Source: Datisca glomerata (taxonomy: Eukaryota; Streptophyta; Magnoliopsida; Cucurbitales; Datiscaceae). From it: a stretch of 64,000 nucleotides of DNA. Of the stretch, positions 34,430 through 47,705 are shown in pieces (position 1 is the stretch's first letter; each line of letters starts with the position of its first letter). Under the pieces are notes generated by a model. That model was not told the DNA's origin, made no database searches, and saw only the letters and a list, made by a program, of their open reading frames with translations. The DNA lies in assembly GCA_003255025.1 (NCBI GenBank), contig QANY01008662.1, forward strand, positions 555,763 through 619,762, in the 5' to 3' direction. The position numbers and the translations under genes are program-made.

Positions 34430-34960
34430 TGAATAATACCACATATCATTCATGATTGTCCAGAAAACTTCATATTATCCAAAGAGAATATAACTTTAGA
34501 TTATTCAAAAATGGAAAATATTACCAAAAATCATGTACTAAAAAATCGGCTGGGTCCAAAGACAATAAAACTTCAGATAAACAAAATCATCTACATACTT
34601 CCCATAATTTCAACTTAGCAACAATCGAGGAGGGAAGAAATTACCCAGGCAATGAAACCCACGACTGAACCAGGTTTTGACTGAGAAGAAAAAGATGCCC
34701 TCATGGATTTCTGGCCATATTATAATATGGCCTACTTATCTCTTCCTTCTCCGAGCTCGAGTTATGGGCGATGAAAGCCCTCTGAAATGATTCGACTTGA
34801 TGAAAGAGATGAAGACCACGAAATTACCCGGCAACCCCCTTCGATTTTCACCTTCGAATAACTCTTCCCCCTTTGATTTTCACCTTTGAGAATAACCCCC
34901 CTCAAATTTTCACCCTCTACACACCCCCTTGATTTTTCACCTTTGTAATAGCCTTCGTTC
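34430..34960. other. Sequence upstream of the GRF fragment, no gene
   Basis: It holds a short minisatellite at 34834-34945 and otherwise nothing recognisable. A 70-codon open frame at 34456-34668 has no family resemblance. Confidence 0.4.
34834..34945. repeat. Short tandem repeat, about 30 bp x 4
   Basis: Units of CCCCCTTTGATTTTCACCTT followed by TGARAATAA, with length variation. Confidence 0.8.
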
Positions 34961-35198
34961 GGACTGGTTTTTTTTTACTAAAGTAGACCCCTACACTAAC
35001 CATTTTGCAGGATTAGATACTTACACTAATTTTTACTTACCCTAGCTCCTGGCTCATCTTTAATTCAAAATCAGCTTATAAAGTTACCAAAAAGCTCTTT
35101 CACGAGTTTCAAACGATGACTTGAAAAAAGTGATGATTACACGAAACATTACCCATTCGTGTACCTCACTTGCGATTCTCTCATTTATCTCTTACTTT

Positions 35199-35200
<2 letters not shown>

Positions 35201-35246
<46 letters not shown>
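35201..35246 (+). repeat. (TC)n microsatellite
   Basis: A pure TC run of 46 bp, probably in the 5' leader of the transcript that contains the DUF1985 frame. Confidence 0.97.
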
Positions 35247-35247
<1 letters not shown>

Positions 35248-35579
35248 AAGTCGCAACATCTCTCTCTCCGTAAATCCTTGAGTCTTTGTCTCCCACGACA
35301 AGAAAAAATAACAAGGTAAGTTTTCGGGTCCCTGAGGATTTGTTCTAGATTTTGAGGTGTTTTTATCTGGGTTTCTAAGATGTTTTTTCTGGGATTCTGA
35401 AGATTTTTTTCTAGATTTCTACGATTCTATTTTTTGTGGATGTTCGAATAATAACAATGTTATTTTTTTGTTTCTAATATTTTTATGGGTTTCAGAGTGT
35501 TCCCCGGTTTCTGAGTGTTTTTTTTCTAGGTTTTTTGAGGTTCTAGTCTTGGTGGGTGTCTATTTTTTGGGTTACGCGA

Positions 35580-35715
35580 GAGTCGTGTAAGCCTCGTGTA
35601 GGCTACATGAGGACTACACGAGGATCGTGTAAAGCTCGTGTAGCCTACATGAGGGCTACACGAGGATCGTGTACCACTCATGTAGTCTACACGAAAATCG
35701 TGTACATTTCATGAT
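35580..35715. repeat. Palindromic array (CGTGTAG/CTACACG type)
   Basis: Three units of GTAGGCTACATGAGG, CTACACGAGGATCGTGTA, with period close to 45 bp. It lies between the leader and the DUF1985 exon, a position that fits an intron. Confidence 0.8.
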
Positions 35716-35760
35716 CTTATGTTTGCCTTTAATATTTTACATGTTATGGCTTCATAAAAA

Positions 35761-37320
35761 ATGCAACTAAGATACGTCCATGACGTTAACACAATTCCAA
35801 AAACAAAGGTTAATGAAAAGTGCATTATCCACTACATACAGGTTATCAAGACCAAGCTGACAGCTCCCCGACTCTCCCTATTTAGGAGACATGCTTTGCC
35901 CATCTCCTTAATCCTAGCCCTGAAGTTTTCAGCAACTGTCTGCCACCAGATGCTGGCCAGAAAGGTCGAATATGTCAACAACACTTCATCTGAGGAGGAA
36001 ATCTAGTTTCTTATCAATGAGGAACCACTGTGCTTCTCCAAGAAGGAGTTCTCGTTCATGACCGGACTAAAGTTCGATGAAGTCCAGGATGAGAAGAAGA
36101 CTCATAGCCCCAACAGATTCTATGATCTGTACTTTCCCAAAGCCCAATCAATAACCATGGCTGAGTTGGAGGAGAAATTTAAAAACTCTGAATATAAGTC
36201 AAAACCTGATGGGGTCAGGATGGCTCTGATTTATTTGCTAGAGCATTTTCTGTTGGGGAGGTGAACCGCACCCTAATTGAGAAGAGATAGTTGATTTTGG
36301 TTGACGACCTTGAAGCGTTCAACCAATATCCGCGGGGAGAGATCTCGTTCTCCAAAAGAATGAAATAATTATTAGCTATGAAGAATAAAAAATGCTATTT
36401 TTGGTGATCTTAAAGATAAAAAAAATAAAAAAACACATAAATCTCTCGCTGATGTTCATGGGTATTCACTCAATGGATGTCAATTTACCTTCCATATACA
36501 ATTTATTTAATTCTCTGTAGTGATGTATTGAATTATTTATGTGCTGAATATTGAATTACTTTATTTTGTTTAAATAGGCATGAGTATTTGAAACTATCCC
36601 CTTGGTGGGTAGTTTGTATGGCAACCAGGTTTCGACCAAGGTGTCAAGGATTCTCAAGTGGTGTCCGACCATAATAGTACTGGTTGAGAATCTTCAAAAA
36701 TATTCGAAGGAGAATGTATGTTGGTGAATTATGTTGACAAGTTAATTTATATTACTTTCACATATACTAATTTATATTTCTTGCATTTTTAGTTGACAGT
36801 TCTTTCCTTGGTCCCTACTAAGGAGGAAGAAGAAAAAAACTTTTGGAGATCAGTAGTTGGAGAGAAGGTATATTCAAAATCATTTTCTACCCTTCTTCTT
36901 CTTGAACACGGACCTCATGTAGTCATCGTGTATACTACACGAGGTCCGTGTAACCGATCTTGTAGTCTACACGATGACTACACGAGGTCCGTGTAATCGA
37001 TCTTGTAGTCTACATGATGATTACACGAGATCTATGTAACCGATCTGTAGTAACCTTTTTGTGTTTTGTCTGCTTAATATTGCATGTTTTATTTAGTCGA
37101 TGCCTCCTTCATCACCCTTTCTAGTAGAAGATGAGGCTAATAAGGAGGATGAGTCCATTGAAAAGACAAATGAGAAGAATGTTGTGTTCAAGAAATTCAA
37201 TGGACATGAAGATTGAGTGATGAAATGTCTGATTGGAATGGACCAAAAGATCACTTCAATGGACAAGAAGATTATGTCCATGCAATCAGACATTTCCTTT
37301 TCAATTTTCCAAATTAAAAT
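35761..37320 (+). pseudogene. DUF1985-containing (ULP1-associated) reading frame, decayed
   Basis: 35761-36264 encodes a segment typical of DUF1985 proteins found with ULP1 proteases in plant MULEs: EEPLCFSKKEFSFMTGLKF, FYDLYFPKAQSITMAELEE, MALIYLLEHFLLGR. An in-frame TAG at 36003-36005 breaks it. Further pieces follow in other frames: LVDDLEAFNQYP (36300), HKSLADVHGYSLNGCQF (36450), KVSRILKWCPTIIVLVENLQ (36640), LTVLSLVPTKEEE (36793) and an acidic tail (about 37098-37215). No C48 peptidase domain follows before the element is lost. Confidence 0.65.
36900..37050. repeat. Palindromic array in a presumed intron
   Basis: Two to three units of ACACGAGGTCCGTGTAACCG, ATCTTGTAGTCTACACGATG and similar, between the LVPTKEEE exon and the acidic exon. 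Confidence 0.8.
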
Positions 37321-38527
37321 TTTGATGTATCATCTGGTAACATCGAGGCTGGAGAATATTTTGTGATGGTTTTGGAATGTTATATCACAACATTCATTTT
37401 TTAATCAATGTCGTATGTCGAAAATCATACCAAGGGAGTGTGGTATTATTTTATTTCAGAATATTTTATTGTTTAACATATCCCTATAAGGCAGTCAAGC
37501 AAGTGGAGTTTTACATATATATAACAGTGCATATGTGTTATTTGAAACTACGATTGTTCTTGTGTGATGATTTTAGTCTGTGACACCTCTTTCAGTTTTG
37601 TTATAATTATCTTATGATGTACTTGTGGTGTGTGAATCTTTATTTTGAGAATGTCACACGTGCGAGAAATAAGAAAGAATGTTGAGAATGCCACATGTTA
37701 CATGACAACGTAAAGAAACATTATGTGCCATTAGAGTTATTTACCCATCATTCTACTTTGTTTGCCTTATCCTTCAAGAAAGGTCATTTTTGCCTTATCC
37801 TTTGCAAAAGGTCTCTGTTTGCCTTTATTTCGGGAGGATATCTCTTATATGCCATGGTTAGACTTTTGTGAGGATATTTTATTTCTGAATCCATGTTCTC
37901 GGAGGTGCGGAGTTGTACCTGTGCGGAATGTCACTTGTACGTACCTCACAATATAACAATTACCCATGAGTAATCCATGTTTTGTTATGGATGCGGTGGC
38001 GAATCTCTAAAGGAAGTTGGCCAGCGAATTTTGTAAAAAAGATTTGAAGCTCTAAGAGAATAAAATGTACATCATGTGATTGCAACTATAATGATGTTAT
38101 GTATGCAAAGTTTTGCTTACTGAATATATTTTTTACCCGCTTCGTTTTATTCTAAATTCTCAAATGATAAGAATAAATTTGTTATGGATCAGGTTTCAAG
38201 TATTTGGCATAGGAAATTAGTCAATAAGTTTTCTATGAAAACATTAGAGTTTAATTATTTTTCTTTAATTTTTGTCATTTCTGCTTTTAACGATTTATTG
38301 ATTATTTAACGTTTCAGTCTTAAACGATTTCGAACAAATACTTTTATATGATTTGCATTAAATAAAATTATGTTTAAGTTATAATTTTGCACTTTTAGTT
38401 CTAAAATTCTTTTACCTAACTTCTACGAGCTTTTTGCATAAAATGTTAAAATAATCTGAGTTTTTAGCTTGTGGCACGTGGTTACCACTATTTATGTTAA
38501 TGACCACTATATTTTTCAGAATTGAAT
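37320..38527. other. Intergenic, nothing recognised
   Basis: There is a short duplication, TTTGCCTTATCCTT at about 37760 and 37791. No gene, terminal repeat or family resemblance was found on either strand. Confidence 0.4.
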
Positions 38528-39228
38528 TGTAGGGGAGAAAAAATATCCGGGCTAAAGCCCACTTAATAATATTTTCGAACAAAGCTCAATACTTTCATTT
38601 TTTGGGTAGGGCCCATATTAAGTCCAAAATGATGACTCACCCGTGACCAAAGTCATTATGATGACCGATGCATCCTCCATGATCATATCGATGGACACGA
38701 CCCCACCTATACTTATACTACCGAGGTCACACGGATGACGATGTAATCTCATACCTAGGATTGTGGCTACTCGAGATAGCTGATATCATTTTCATGTCAT
38801 GATAAAATATAATAATCAGTCATATAAAGAAAAGATAGACACACATCAAATCTATTCAGGCAATCTCCATGGTTGTTAAGGAGGATAATGTGATAACCAA
38901 AATATCATGATCAGAGAACATTCTCTATGAATATCTCAATTCCTTAACAGAATAAGGAAGAAGATACACTGAACTTGGACGTTTGACTGATACAGAAATC
39001 ATTATTAATATATGATGATCTCCATTAAACAATAAGTAATTCTCAATATTGTGAATATTCTTTAAATACTCTACTAATTTGATCGTCAGAGTGCATTAGG
39101 TGGGGCACCCCCGATGCCCTGCCTACTGTTTTCATGATCATTCTTGATTTTTATAGATCCTAGAACGAATCACTGAACGACGTGTGACGGTTCTCTCGAC
39201 AATCGATGCTGACATATTTTTTGCATCA
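38528..39228 (+). repeat. Gypsy 5' LTR
   Basis: Starts TGTAGGGGAGAAAAAATA and ends TTTTTTGCATCA. Aligned along its length with 53671-54372. Confidence 0.85.
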
Positions 39229-40587
39229 ATAATTTGGCGGCGCCTATAGGAACATAGATCTCCCATTTTTCAAAACTGATCAAAAATCAAAATCTACCGC
39301 CATGTTTGTCAGAAAATGGTGAAATGATCCATGTTTCTGATAGAAAAAAACTGGGAAGATGAAGGAGAATGTTTAGGATCGGTGAAAAAATATGTGTCGG
39401 TGAGTTTTGTCGCTGCCATCATAAATCAACGCTGTAAAAAAATCATGCAGCTTGCGAATCACGAGAACCCGTGAAATATGGCCAATGCCGGCAATGACTA
39501 ACCACAGTGAAGCATGACCAACGTCAATAATGATCACCCATGGTGAAGCACAGTCAATGCCGACAACGACCACCCACGGATCCGCACCACCATAGTCGCG
39601 GAACCCAAAAAGTTTGGCGGGAGATCTACGTGAAATGAATATACTTCAGACCCCAAAACTCCAAAAAAATGGATTCATACGGAGATCTCTGGCCATTTAT
39701 GTTGTTTTCCGACCGTGATAGGTCAACGAAGACCGTTGCACGCGCTCGTCGGCAGTTGTTGCGGCCTTATTCTTCTTCTCTACCTACTTCCCAGCTTACC
39801 AGGTTAACCTACCCAGTAAGTGACCCGTTGCTGCAATGGTCCAATGGAGAGCCCAAATGGATTAGCCCAGTGCAAGCAGCCCAGCTTGTGCTAATCCCCA
39901 TTTCAATACCAGGCACGACCTGCGGGTTGACCCACACCCAGAAACCCGCATAATGTCCTGCGGCCTAGCATTCATCATAGGCCTAGCCCGTGATGCATGC
40001 AATGCCTCTATGCTTCAGATGCCCCTTTCACAGGCCCAATACTTTTGTCTTTTTTAGGAGAATAATTTAATTATTTACATCGATTTTATTTAATATCTCA
40101 GTTAGCTTCAAATCGGAACGCGGACCACACAGTTCCGATCAACATCATTCTAAATTTGTTATTCCCTAAAAATCGTGAGTCACATCGATGATCTCCATTA
40201 AAATTTTGAGAAAAATAATACAATAAATATTATTTAGCATCTTGAACAAGAGTAAGTTTTATTCTCCCAAAATCAAGAGTCACATCGATGATCTCCATTA
40301 AATTTTTTAGGTGCTTTATTTATTTTTTATACTCAAATTTACTATTCTTTTCAAGAATATTTTTTGAAGCATTTTAATTTAGTATGATATCAAGCATGAA
40401 GCCATTATAAGCAACAAGATCCTATGACATAATATAAAGTCTCATAATCTCTTAATTATATCACCATAATACCTCAACACGAGTTCTATGAATTGCTTGG
40501 GCCTGCTTGATAAGGGGTAATAAACTAGAAATAAAAGTACGATGCAAATCCCTTAGGAATATATAAGTGCAGTTAAAATAGGAAAAC
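39229..40587 (+). other. Gypsy internal leader, no intact gag
   Basis: Begins with the primer site. Open frames on both strands (39373-39573 minus, 39669-39953 plus) show no gag features. 40050-40500 is AT-rich. Confidence 0.5.
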
Positions 40588-41040
40588 TGCTCCCACAAGA
40601 GAGCAAGTATGATTGTCGAAGACCCAAGAGGTCAAAAATTATGCAAATGCTTCCACGAGAGAGCAAATATGATTGTCAAGACCCGAGAGGTCACGGATTA
40701 TGCAGATGCTCTCACGAGAGAGCAATCTTAATTATCAAAGACCTGAGAGGTCACAGATTACGCAAATGCTCCCATGAGTGAGCAAGCATAATTACCAAGA
40801 CCTGAGAGGTCATGGATTATGAAATGCTCCTCCGAGGGAGAAATCTTAATTATCAAGATCCGAGATGTCGCATGTGCTCCTATGAGAGAGCAGGCATAAT
40901 TATCAAGACCTGAGAGGTCACAAATTATGCAAATGCTCATGTGATACATCAAGCAAGACCCGAGAGGTCGTAGATTATACAAGCGCTCCCATGAGAAAGC
41001 AAGCATAATTATCAAGACCTAAGAGGTCCACTATCCAGAC
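40588..41040. repeat. Gypsy tandem array 1, 60-bp units, about 8 copies
   Basis: Unit: TGCTCCCACGAGAGAGCAAG, YATAATTRTCAAGACCYGAG, AGGTCACGGATTATGCAAA. Each unit contains two small inverted repeats (GCTC...GAGC and GACC...GGTC). Later copies are shortened. Confidence 0.88.
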
Positions 41041-41690
41041 TGATTGGCCAACAAAGTAAAGGAAAAGATGAAGAACGAAAAATGGAAGTCCTGTATAGGC
41101 TTCAATGACCCAAATAAAGCATGTCCGAAGGAATACTTCCCTCTTCCAAAAATTAATCAATTTATGGACGCTACAACGGGGCACGAGATGCTCAGTCTCA
41201 TGGATATGCCTTATCCGGGTACAATTAGATACTCATGTATCCATCAGACCCAAAGAAGATGACATTTGTCATTGAGAGGAGGACTTATAACTAAAAAGTC
41301 ATGTCATTTGGACTGAAAAATGCATGAACCGTCCATGAACATTTAGTCAACAAAATTTTTCAAGAGTACATGCAAAAGATGATGGAAGCGTTGGGAGAGT
41401 TTGACATAAGATACGAACCTCAGACCGCAATCAAGGCTCAATCACTAGCTGACTTTGTGGTAGAGATGAAGTCTCCCCAAGAGAAAGAGGAGTCAGGCCA
41501 TACAAAATATGTCACACAAGATGACACGATTGCTAGAGGCACGGGGAAAGAACCCTCAGACATGGAATGGGCGCTCAATGTGGATGGCTTTGTAAACGCA
41601 TGCAGAAGCAAAGCCGGGTTGATATTCAAAACATCACAGGAGACCATAACCGAAAGGGTGATGCACTTCACATTCAACATCAAACAATGA
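41041..41690 (+). pseudogene. Gypsy reverse transcriptase / RNase H fragment
   Basis: 41050-41220 encodes the start of a Tat-type reverse transcriptase (WKSCIGFNDPNKACPKEYFP, LMDMP). 41280-41360 gives VMSFGLKNA with a stop. 41370-41690 jumps to the RNase H region (EFDIRYEPQTAIKAQSLADF, WALNVDGF, AGLIF). The polymerase core, including the catalytic aspartates, is deleted between these pieces. Confidence 0.82.
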
Positions 41691-41829
41691 AGCTGAATAT
41701 GAAGCTTTGCTTGCATGTCAACAGAGATTCTCAAGCTAGACACAAGGATGGGGGCAAATCATAGCAACGTTCTAAAATTGAATGAAGGATTCAAAGAGTG
41801 TTCCGTAGAGCATATATCTCGAGCACACG

Positions 41830-42445
41830 AGATGCTTGGATGAAAGACCTCGATAAAGGTCATGACCGTCGAGGCCTCCTTCTCACTAGAGATGACTAGA
41901 AGAAAAGACCCTAGGGCAAAATGACCATGAAAGTATCGCGTGGCACCCGATCACACGAGATGATTGGACGAAATACCTCAACCAAGGTGACGGTTAGATG
42001 AGGCCTCCTGATCACTAAGGATGATCCAGAGAAAGACCCTACATAGGGAAAAAGGACCACGGAAGTATCTCGTGGCACCCAGGCACATGAGATGATCAGA
42101 AAAAAGACCTCAACCAAGGTGACGGCCTAACGAGGCATCCTGATTACTAAAGATGATTAGGAAAAAGACCCTACATAGGGCCAAAGGACCACGGAAGTAT
42201 CCCATGCCACCCGAGGTCAAAAAACCCTCAGACGAAAGACCTCACCTAGGGCGACGACCTAACGACGCATCTTTATCACATAAGAGGATCTGAAAAAAGA
42301 CCCTACGAAGGAAAAAAAAATATCTCATCCAAGGCGATGGCCTAACGAGGCATCTTTATCATATAAGATGATTGGAAAAAGACCCTACATAGGGTAAACG
42401 ACCACGGTAATATTTCGTGGCACATAAGTATAAGAGATGCTGGGA
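41830..42445. repeat. Gypsy tandem array 2, about 130-bp units, 4-5 copies
   Basis: Units start near 41843, 41970, 42104, 42235 and 42329 with AAAGACCTCAACCAAGGTGA, and also contain AAAGACCCTACATAGGG and GGACCACGGAAGTATCTCGT. Confidence 0.85.
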
Positions 42446-42544
42446 CAAAGTACTTTGATAATTTTCACAGTCGCCATGACCTCATAACCTACCTAAGAAG
42501 AATAGGAGAAAAGACCTTACATAAGGTAAAAGGATCACTGTAAT

Positions 42545-42736
42545 ATTTTATGGTACCTGAAGTCACCAGATGACTATGACGATCACATAGATGACTATAC
42601 ACTCGAAGTCACACAAATGATTATAATACTCTAAGTTACACAGATGACTAAGGTACACAAAGTCACTTAGATTACTATATTGGATTCAACACTCAGATGA
42701 CTATATTGGATCTAAAGACACGTACATGATTATAAT
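42545..42736. repeat. Gypsy tandem array 3, left part, about 31-bp units
   Basis: Units of AAGTCACACAGATGACTA plus TRGTACYC. Continues after the Copia insertion at 52080-52300. Confidence 0.82.
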
Positions 42737-44949
42737 TGTTGGGGGTTATACCCTCAATGCATGTGTATTGATATTTTCATATGAAATTTAAAGATGATTA
42801 TATTTTTCTTATAATTGTTCTTTTAAATTATTGTTGAATAATTTATATAAATATCTAAAATTCCATATTCATTAATGAGACTATGATCTTGTATATTACA
42901 AGATGATTAAGATAATAGGTAATGAATAAATTGTCAGCAACATATTAAAGTGTGGAATCTTTAATAAATGGTTTCTAGTACACTAATCATTATGAATGTG
43001 TGTGATCTATATTCAGATCATTGATGTGGATATATATCTTAGTGAATGTACATTATATAATAAGATTATATATGTCAGGACCGATGTGAATTAATATATT
43101 TATTAACTGTAATTTATCATAAAGATTTAATACACATCAATCCGTTGATCATATGTAGATCAGTCTAAATCTTGAGTAGTCATGAACTCATATACATGTC
43201 TACTTGATCTTTTGATTCACTTGTTAAGGTATGTTTGTTAATCAGGCTAATGACTTTTATTTTAGAGATTCTGTGATGTAGATGACTGGGGACATGATAT
43301 TACAAGTTTAGAATCTAAGCTTTTCTAACAGATCGTATATTAGTTCTTTTAAGTGTTAATTTTGGAACTGAATGGTTATTGAGCTCAAATTTATAATAAG
43401 ATTATAAACTAGCCATTCACTAATGGATTAATGGTAGTTAAGGATCAAAAGGTAATTAGAAGGGTAAAATCATAATTTTGATCAGCTCTAACTTATGAAT
43501 CAATAATTTGAGGACAGAACTACATGAAATGATTATGTCAGTTGACTACATGAGAATACTCTGAAATACATTTATACTCTCTAAGAGTGCAATTTTATTT
43601 TTATAGTGGAGTAATAATAGAATTAATAAATAAGATTATTTAATTAAAGAGTTTAATTAATAATATGGTTTATTGGAGCTTAGGATTATAGGTCCATGAT
43701 CCCCAAGTCACCTCTATACCACATTGTCTAGGGTGTAAGTATTTCAGGACATGAGAAAAGCACTGACTTGCAAAAGAAATTTTTATTCTAGGGCAAGTAC
43801 ATAATTATGAGATAATTATCAATTTTTTAATTATCGATAAGTGAGATAGAATATCTAATTTGTGAAATTAGATAATTAAATAATGATTAGATATTAATTT
43901 AAATCAACTAAATCTGTTATTTGTGAAATAACATATAAGTTAGTTGATAAGGATAATCAGATATGTTAATTTTGAATTAACTTATATCTAGATAATTATC
44001 TGAATAAAATAAATATTTAATTCACAGTAATTGCCACGCATCAATTACTGATAGGGTATCAGAAATTGACATAGACTACTGTGGTGCCACGTGGCACGAC
44101 AGTAGGAAGTGTGCAACATTGTAGTGCCACATGGCACTACAGTGGTGCCGGCAGGCACATTCCCATGAGACACTGTGTTGGCTCACGGCACACTGCAGTG
44201 CCGTGTGGCACTACAGTTGTGCACAATTGCAGTGGGTCTCACTGTAATTGGTAACTTACAATTAAATATTATTTCAGTTTACCCCTAAAAACCTGATACG
44301 CCATTATATAGAATATATATAGATATTATTCTAATGGCCTTAGTTGTTGAAAGAAGAGGAAAGAATCAGTTGATCAAATCATCAGCTCATCAATCAAGAG
44401 TTGAATTGAGAACACAATTGGTGTCAAAGAAATTATATTTTGTGATTAAACGTTAATCAAATCTATAAAAGAATAATCATCACGTTCTTTTAGAGAATCG
44501 TCTCACTAAAGTCTTTTCAAGTAAATCTCCAGATCTCATGTGTTGAGAATATCTAGAGACAGAAAAAGTGTCTTGTAATATTCTACTTGCCCGTACACGT
44601 CTTAGTGCGTTGAAGATTGACTTGGAAGACCTTGGTCTGGATCTCGGAGTCTTCTGATCGGTGGAACGATTTCATGGGAACGGAGGATCGATCGATTTTT
44701 GCAAGTACACATGATATAGAGTACAAGATGTATATGATTCATAACATTGTATGTTGTAGATTTAACTAATAAATATATAATTGATCCTGACTGGTTGAAA
44801 ATGAGTTTTCAATAAAAGTTTTTATTTGGTTATTGTGGCGTTGTGCAAGTTTTGTTTTATTAAAAGATTTGATTTTTATTAAAATTTTAATTTTTTAAAA
44901 TGCCACGCGCCTCTACGCTTCCGCCGCGCACATACGGTGACGACCAGCA
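42737..44949 (+). repeat. Copia 5' LTR (2213 bp)
   Basis: Starts TGTTGGGGGTTATACCC and ends CGACCAGCA. Palindromic units with CCACGTGG lie at 44080-44215. Compared with the 3' LTR it has about 610 extra bases (about 43492-44098). Confidence 0.92.
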
Positions 44950-44951
44950 AG

Positions 44952-44965
44952 TGGTATCAGACCGG
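44952..44965 (+). other. Primer-binding site (tRNA-Met type, one or two changes)
   Basis: TGGTATCAGACCGG directly follows the LTR end after two bases. Confidence 0.88.
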
Positions 44966-46778
44966 TCTTTATATATTTATATGTTAAATTTTATGTGAGT
45001 TTTCTTGCATTATTCATATAATATGAGATATGTATGATGATGGATGGTTATGTTTTTTGAATGTATGAAAAATAATGGATCGTTAATTGTATGGTGATTA
45101 TTGAGTTAGGTTTTGGTTTAATTTTTCATAGATCTTATGTAAGCCGAATTGAGGCGTAGGCATTTTTGTAATTTTATTTTAAATATTATTGTAATTATTC
45201 TAAAAGAGAGAAGATGAAGAACGTACGAGACGAACGGCAGAAATTTACCGTTCACTCGAAAACACTATTCATCCACGAAAACACTGTTCACGCTGGAAAT
45301 TTACTGTTCTGGTGGAGGTGAATAGTGTCGACGGTACTGTACCGGCGGTGACAGTGGCTGTCTGACGTGGTAGGCGACTGCTGGCGGTGAGACGGGCAAC
45401 GATGGTGATGGGAGGTGATCAAAGAGTCATATCGTTGGTGACAACTGTTGTCACGTTTTAGGAAAGTTTTCAACAGACCATACAACCAACTCTATCACTT
45501 AAGTGTTTCATTAAAACTCAAACTCTTTTAATTATCCATTTAAAATTTGAAATTAATTATTAATTTTTTATTTTATGAAAATTAAAAATTAATAGGTTGA
45601 TTAGGTTTGACCCAAGTTTGACCAAATCAGATAAAATATTTATTTAACTAAGTCAAAGTCAACTATATTAGAATGGATAATTATAGAAATTGTTTTAATT
45701 AAGAAAAATAGTTTTACTAATTAAAAAGGTTTTGTTCAAAGTTTGAAAATTATGAAGATAAACATCAAGAGAAGAAGGCAATATTTAAGAAATATGTATT
45801 CTTGAAGTCCGCCTTATAATTTTATTTCTTTATTTCAAGGGTTGTAATTTAGAAATACTCAATAGTCACTCGGTCCATTATTATTTTATTTAATTGTTAT
45901 GTTTGATAACATGTCGATGCATTAGTCGATCACATGCCATACATGAAAATCCTACATAGTTTTATTTAATCATGCATCTCATCTGTAGAAACATGATTTA
46001 TTAGGATTGTTCTAATATATTTATATGTATTTCTTTATGAAATCAATTACATGTACACTGCTAGGTTTTAGCTAGTTAAAACTTGATAATTAGATCACAC
46101 TAAAGGCTATAGTAACATTTAGGTTAACCGACTTTAGTAAAAGAGTTTTATTAAATATTCATAGGATTATTATTTTAACTAGTTATTAATTTAGAATTAA
46201 TTGATTAGTTAAAATAGAAACACATTATCCTAAAATAGTGAGTGGGAGAAGATTGATATGTCAATGTAACCTATGGTCTCCATCATTAGTACAATACTGC
46301 GAGGTGCAGTGAGGGCCTCGAGATGGCTTTATTTTCATCCCCCTAAGGAAGGTTTGTACCAATACCAAGGTTAGACTTCTTAAGAAAATCAGAGGACGTG
46401 ATGTAGTTTAGTTTTGACCAACCCTAAATGAAGTCATGAAATCTGAAATGATGGGTTACACTCACAAAGTCACAATTAAGTTTTCATGTGGATAGTTGTG
46501 ACTTGACCGAACAAGCGATACTTTATTGTTAAAAGAGAACATATGAGATATTTTAAGCTTTAATTAATAAGGATGAGAATGTCTCATAGACAGTCTGAGG
46601 TTAATCTGACCGACCCTAAGGCGGCACATTAATCGTTGGGTTGTTTTATCGTGATTAGTAAATGCTAAATTTATGTGTTTATTATAATTGCATTCACACA
46701 TCACGTTTACTTTTCAAATTCTAGAGATTTATCAATTATATTGAATCATGTATGTTTTAAATTTCAGTTATCAATATT
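44966..46778 (+). other. Copia untranslated leader
   Basis: About 1.8 kb without coding sequence; matched by the minus strand of 1-1698. An open frame on the minus strand at 45288-45485 is not convincing. Confidence 0.75.
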
Positions 46779-47705
46779 ATGTCTACTATGGGCAACCCTG
46801 TAACTGCTTTACTCACTCTTGAGAAATTGAATGGTGATAATTTCGTACGTTGGAAATCAAATATGAACTTGATGTTGATTTGTGAGAACCATAAGTTCGT
46901 TCTTATTGAGAAATGTCCTGAGGAGCCCGCTGCTAACGCTCTTAAGAATGTTAGGGACAAATATGATGCTTGGATCATGTCAAACAACAAGGCAAAATGC
47001 TACATGCTTGTGAGCATGAATGATGTTTAGAGAACCAAGCATGAAAGCATGTAGACTGCCTATGAGATTATAGAATCTTTATAGGTAATGTTTAGGCAAC
47101 AGTCTGATCAAAGTAATCATGAGGCCACTGGGAGTTATATGAGAACTAAGATGAGGAATTGTACTTCTATTCGAGAACATGTATTGAACATGATCAACAT
47201 AATGCACGAGGCAGAAGTACATGGAGCAACCATTGATGAGCGGACTCAAGTTAGCATCATACTAGAGTCACTCACACCAGCTTTTTCTGCGTTCACGACC
47301 AACTATGTTATGAACGCGTTGCAATTCAACATGACCTAATCATTGAATGAACTGCAGAATTTTGAGTTATTCAACCTTAGAATGACCAAAGAGGGTGAGG
47401 CAACTATTTTCAAGCAAAAGCCTTCTTCTAATATTGTTAAGAACAAGAAAAGGAAGAAGAACAATGGTAAGGATAAGAGTAAGAACAAAAGAGTAAAGAA
47501 AGTCAAGACATCGCCGAAAGCCAAAAAGAACAAGAAAGATAGCAAGCCCAAAGGAAAGTGTTTTCACTGTGGGATTGAAGGTTATTGGAAGACAAACTAT
47601 AATAAGTATCTCTCAGAGCTGAAAAAGAAAGGTAAATATGATTTACTTGTACTTGAAGCTTGTTTAGTGAAATATGATTTGTTATCCTGGATACTTGATT
47701 CATGA
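46779..47705 (+). pseudogene. Copia gag pseudogene with altered zinc knuckle
   Basis: The ATG at 46779 opens MSTMGNPVTALLTLEKLNGD, then NFVRWKSNMNLML, KYDAWIMSNNKAKCYMLVSM. Stops follow at about 47028 and 47050. Then come MFRQQSDQSNHEATGSYMRT and HVLNMINIMHEAEV, a stop at 47337, a Lys-rich linker and the knuckle CFHCGIEGYWKTNYNKY. In the knuckle, His and the last Cys of the CCHC pattern are both replaced (Y and N). Confidence 0.88.

Larger units (their letters stand above)
34965..37320 (+). mobile_element. MULE fragment with DUF1985 reading frame and palindromic arrays
   Basis: The left terminus (GGTTTTTTTTTACTAAAGTA, CACTAATTTTTACTTACC) is the inverse of the terminus at 14560-14660. It is followed by a (TC)n leader, a palindromic array, a DUF1985-type pseudogene, a second array and a final acidic exon-like piece. 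The right terminus was not found, so the end given is approximate. Confidence 0.55.
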
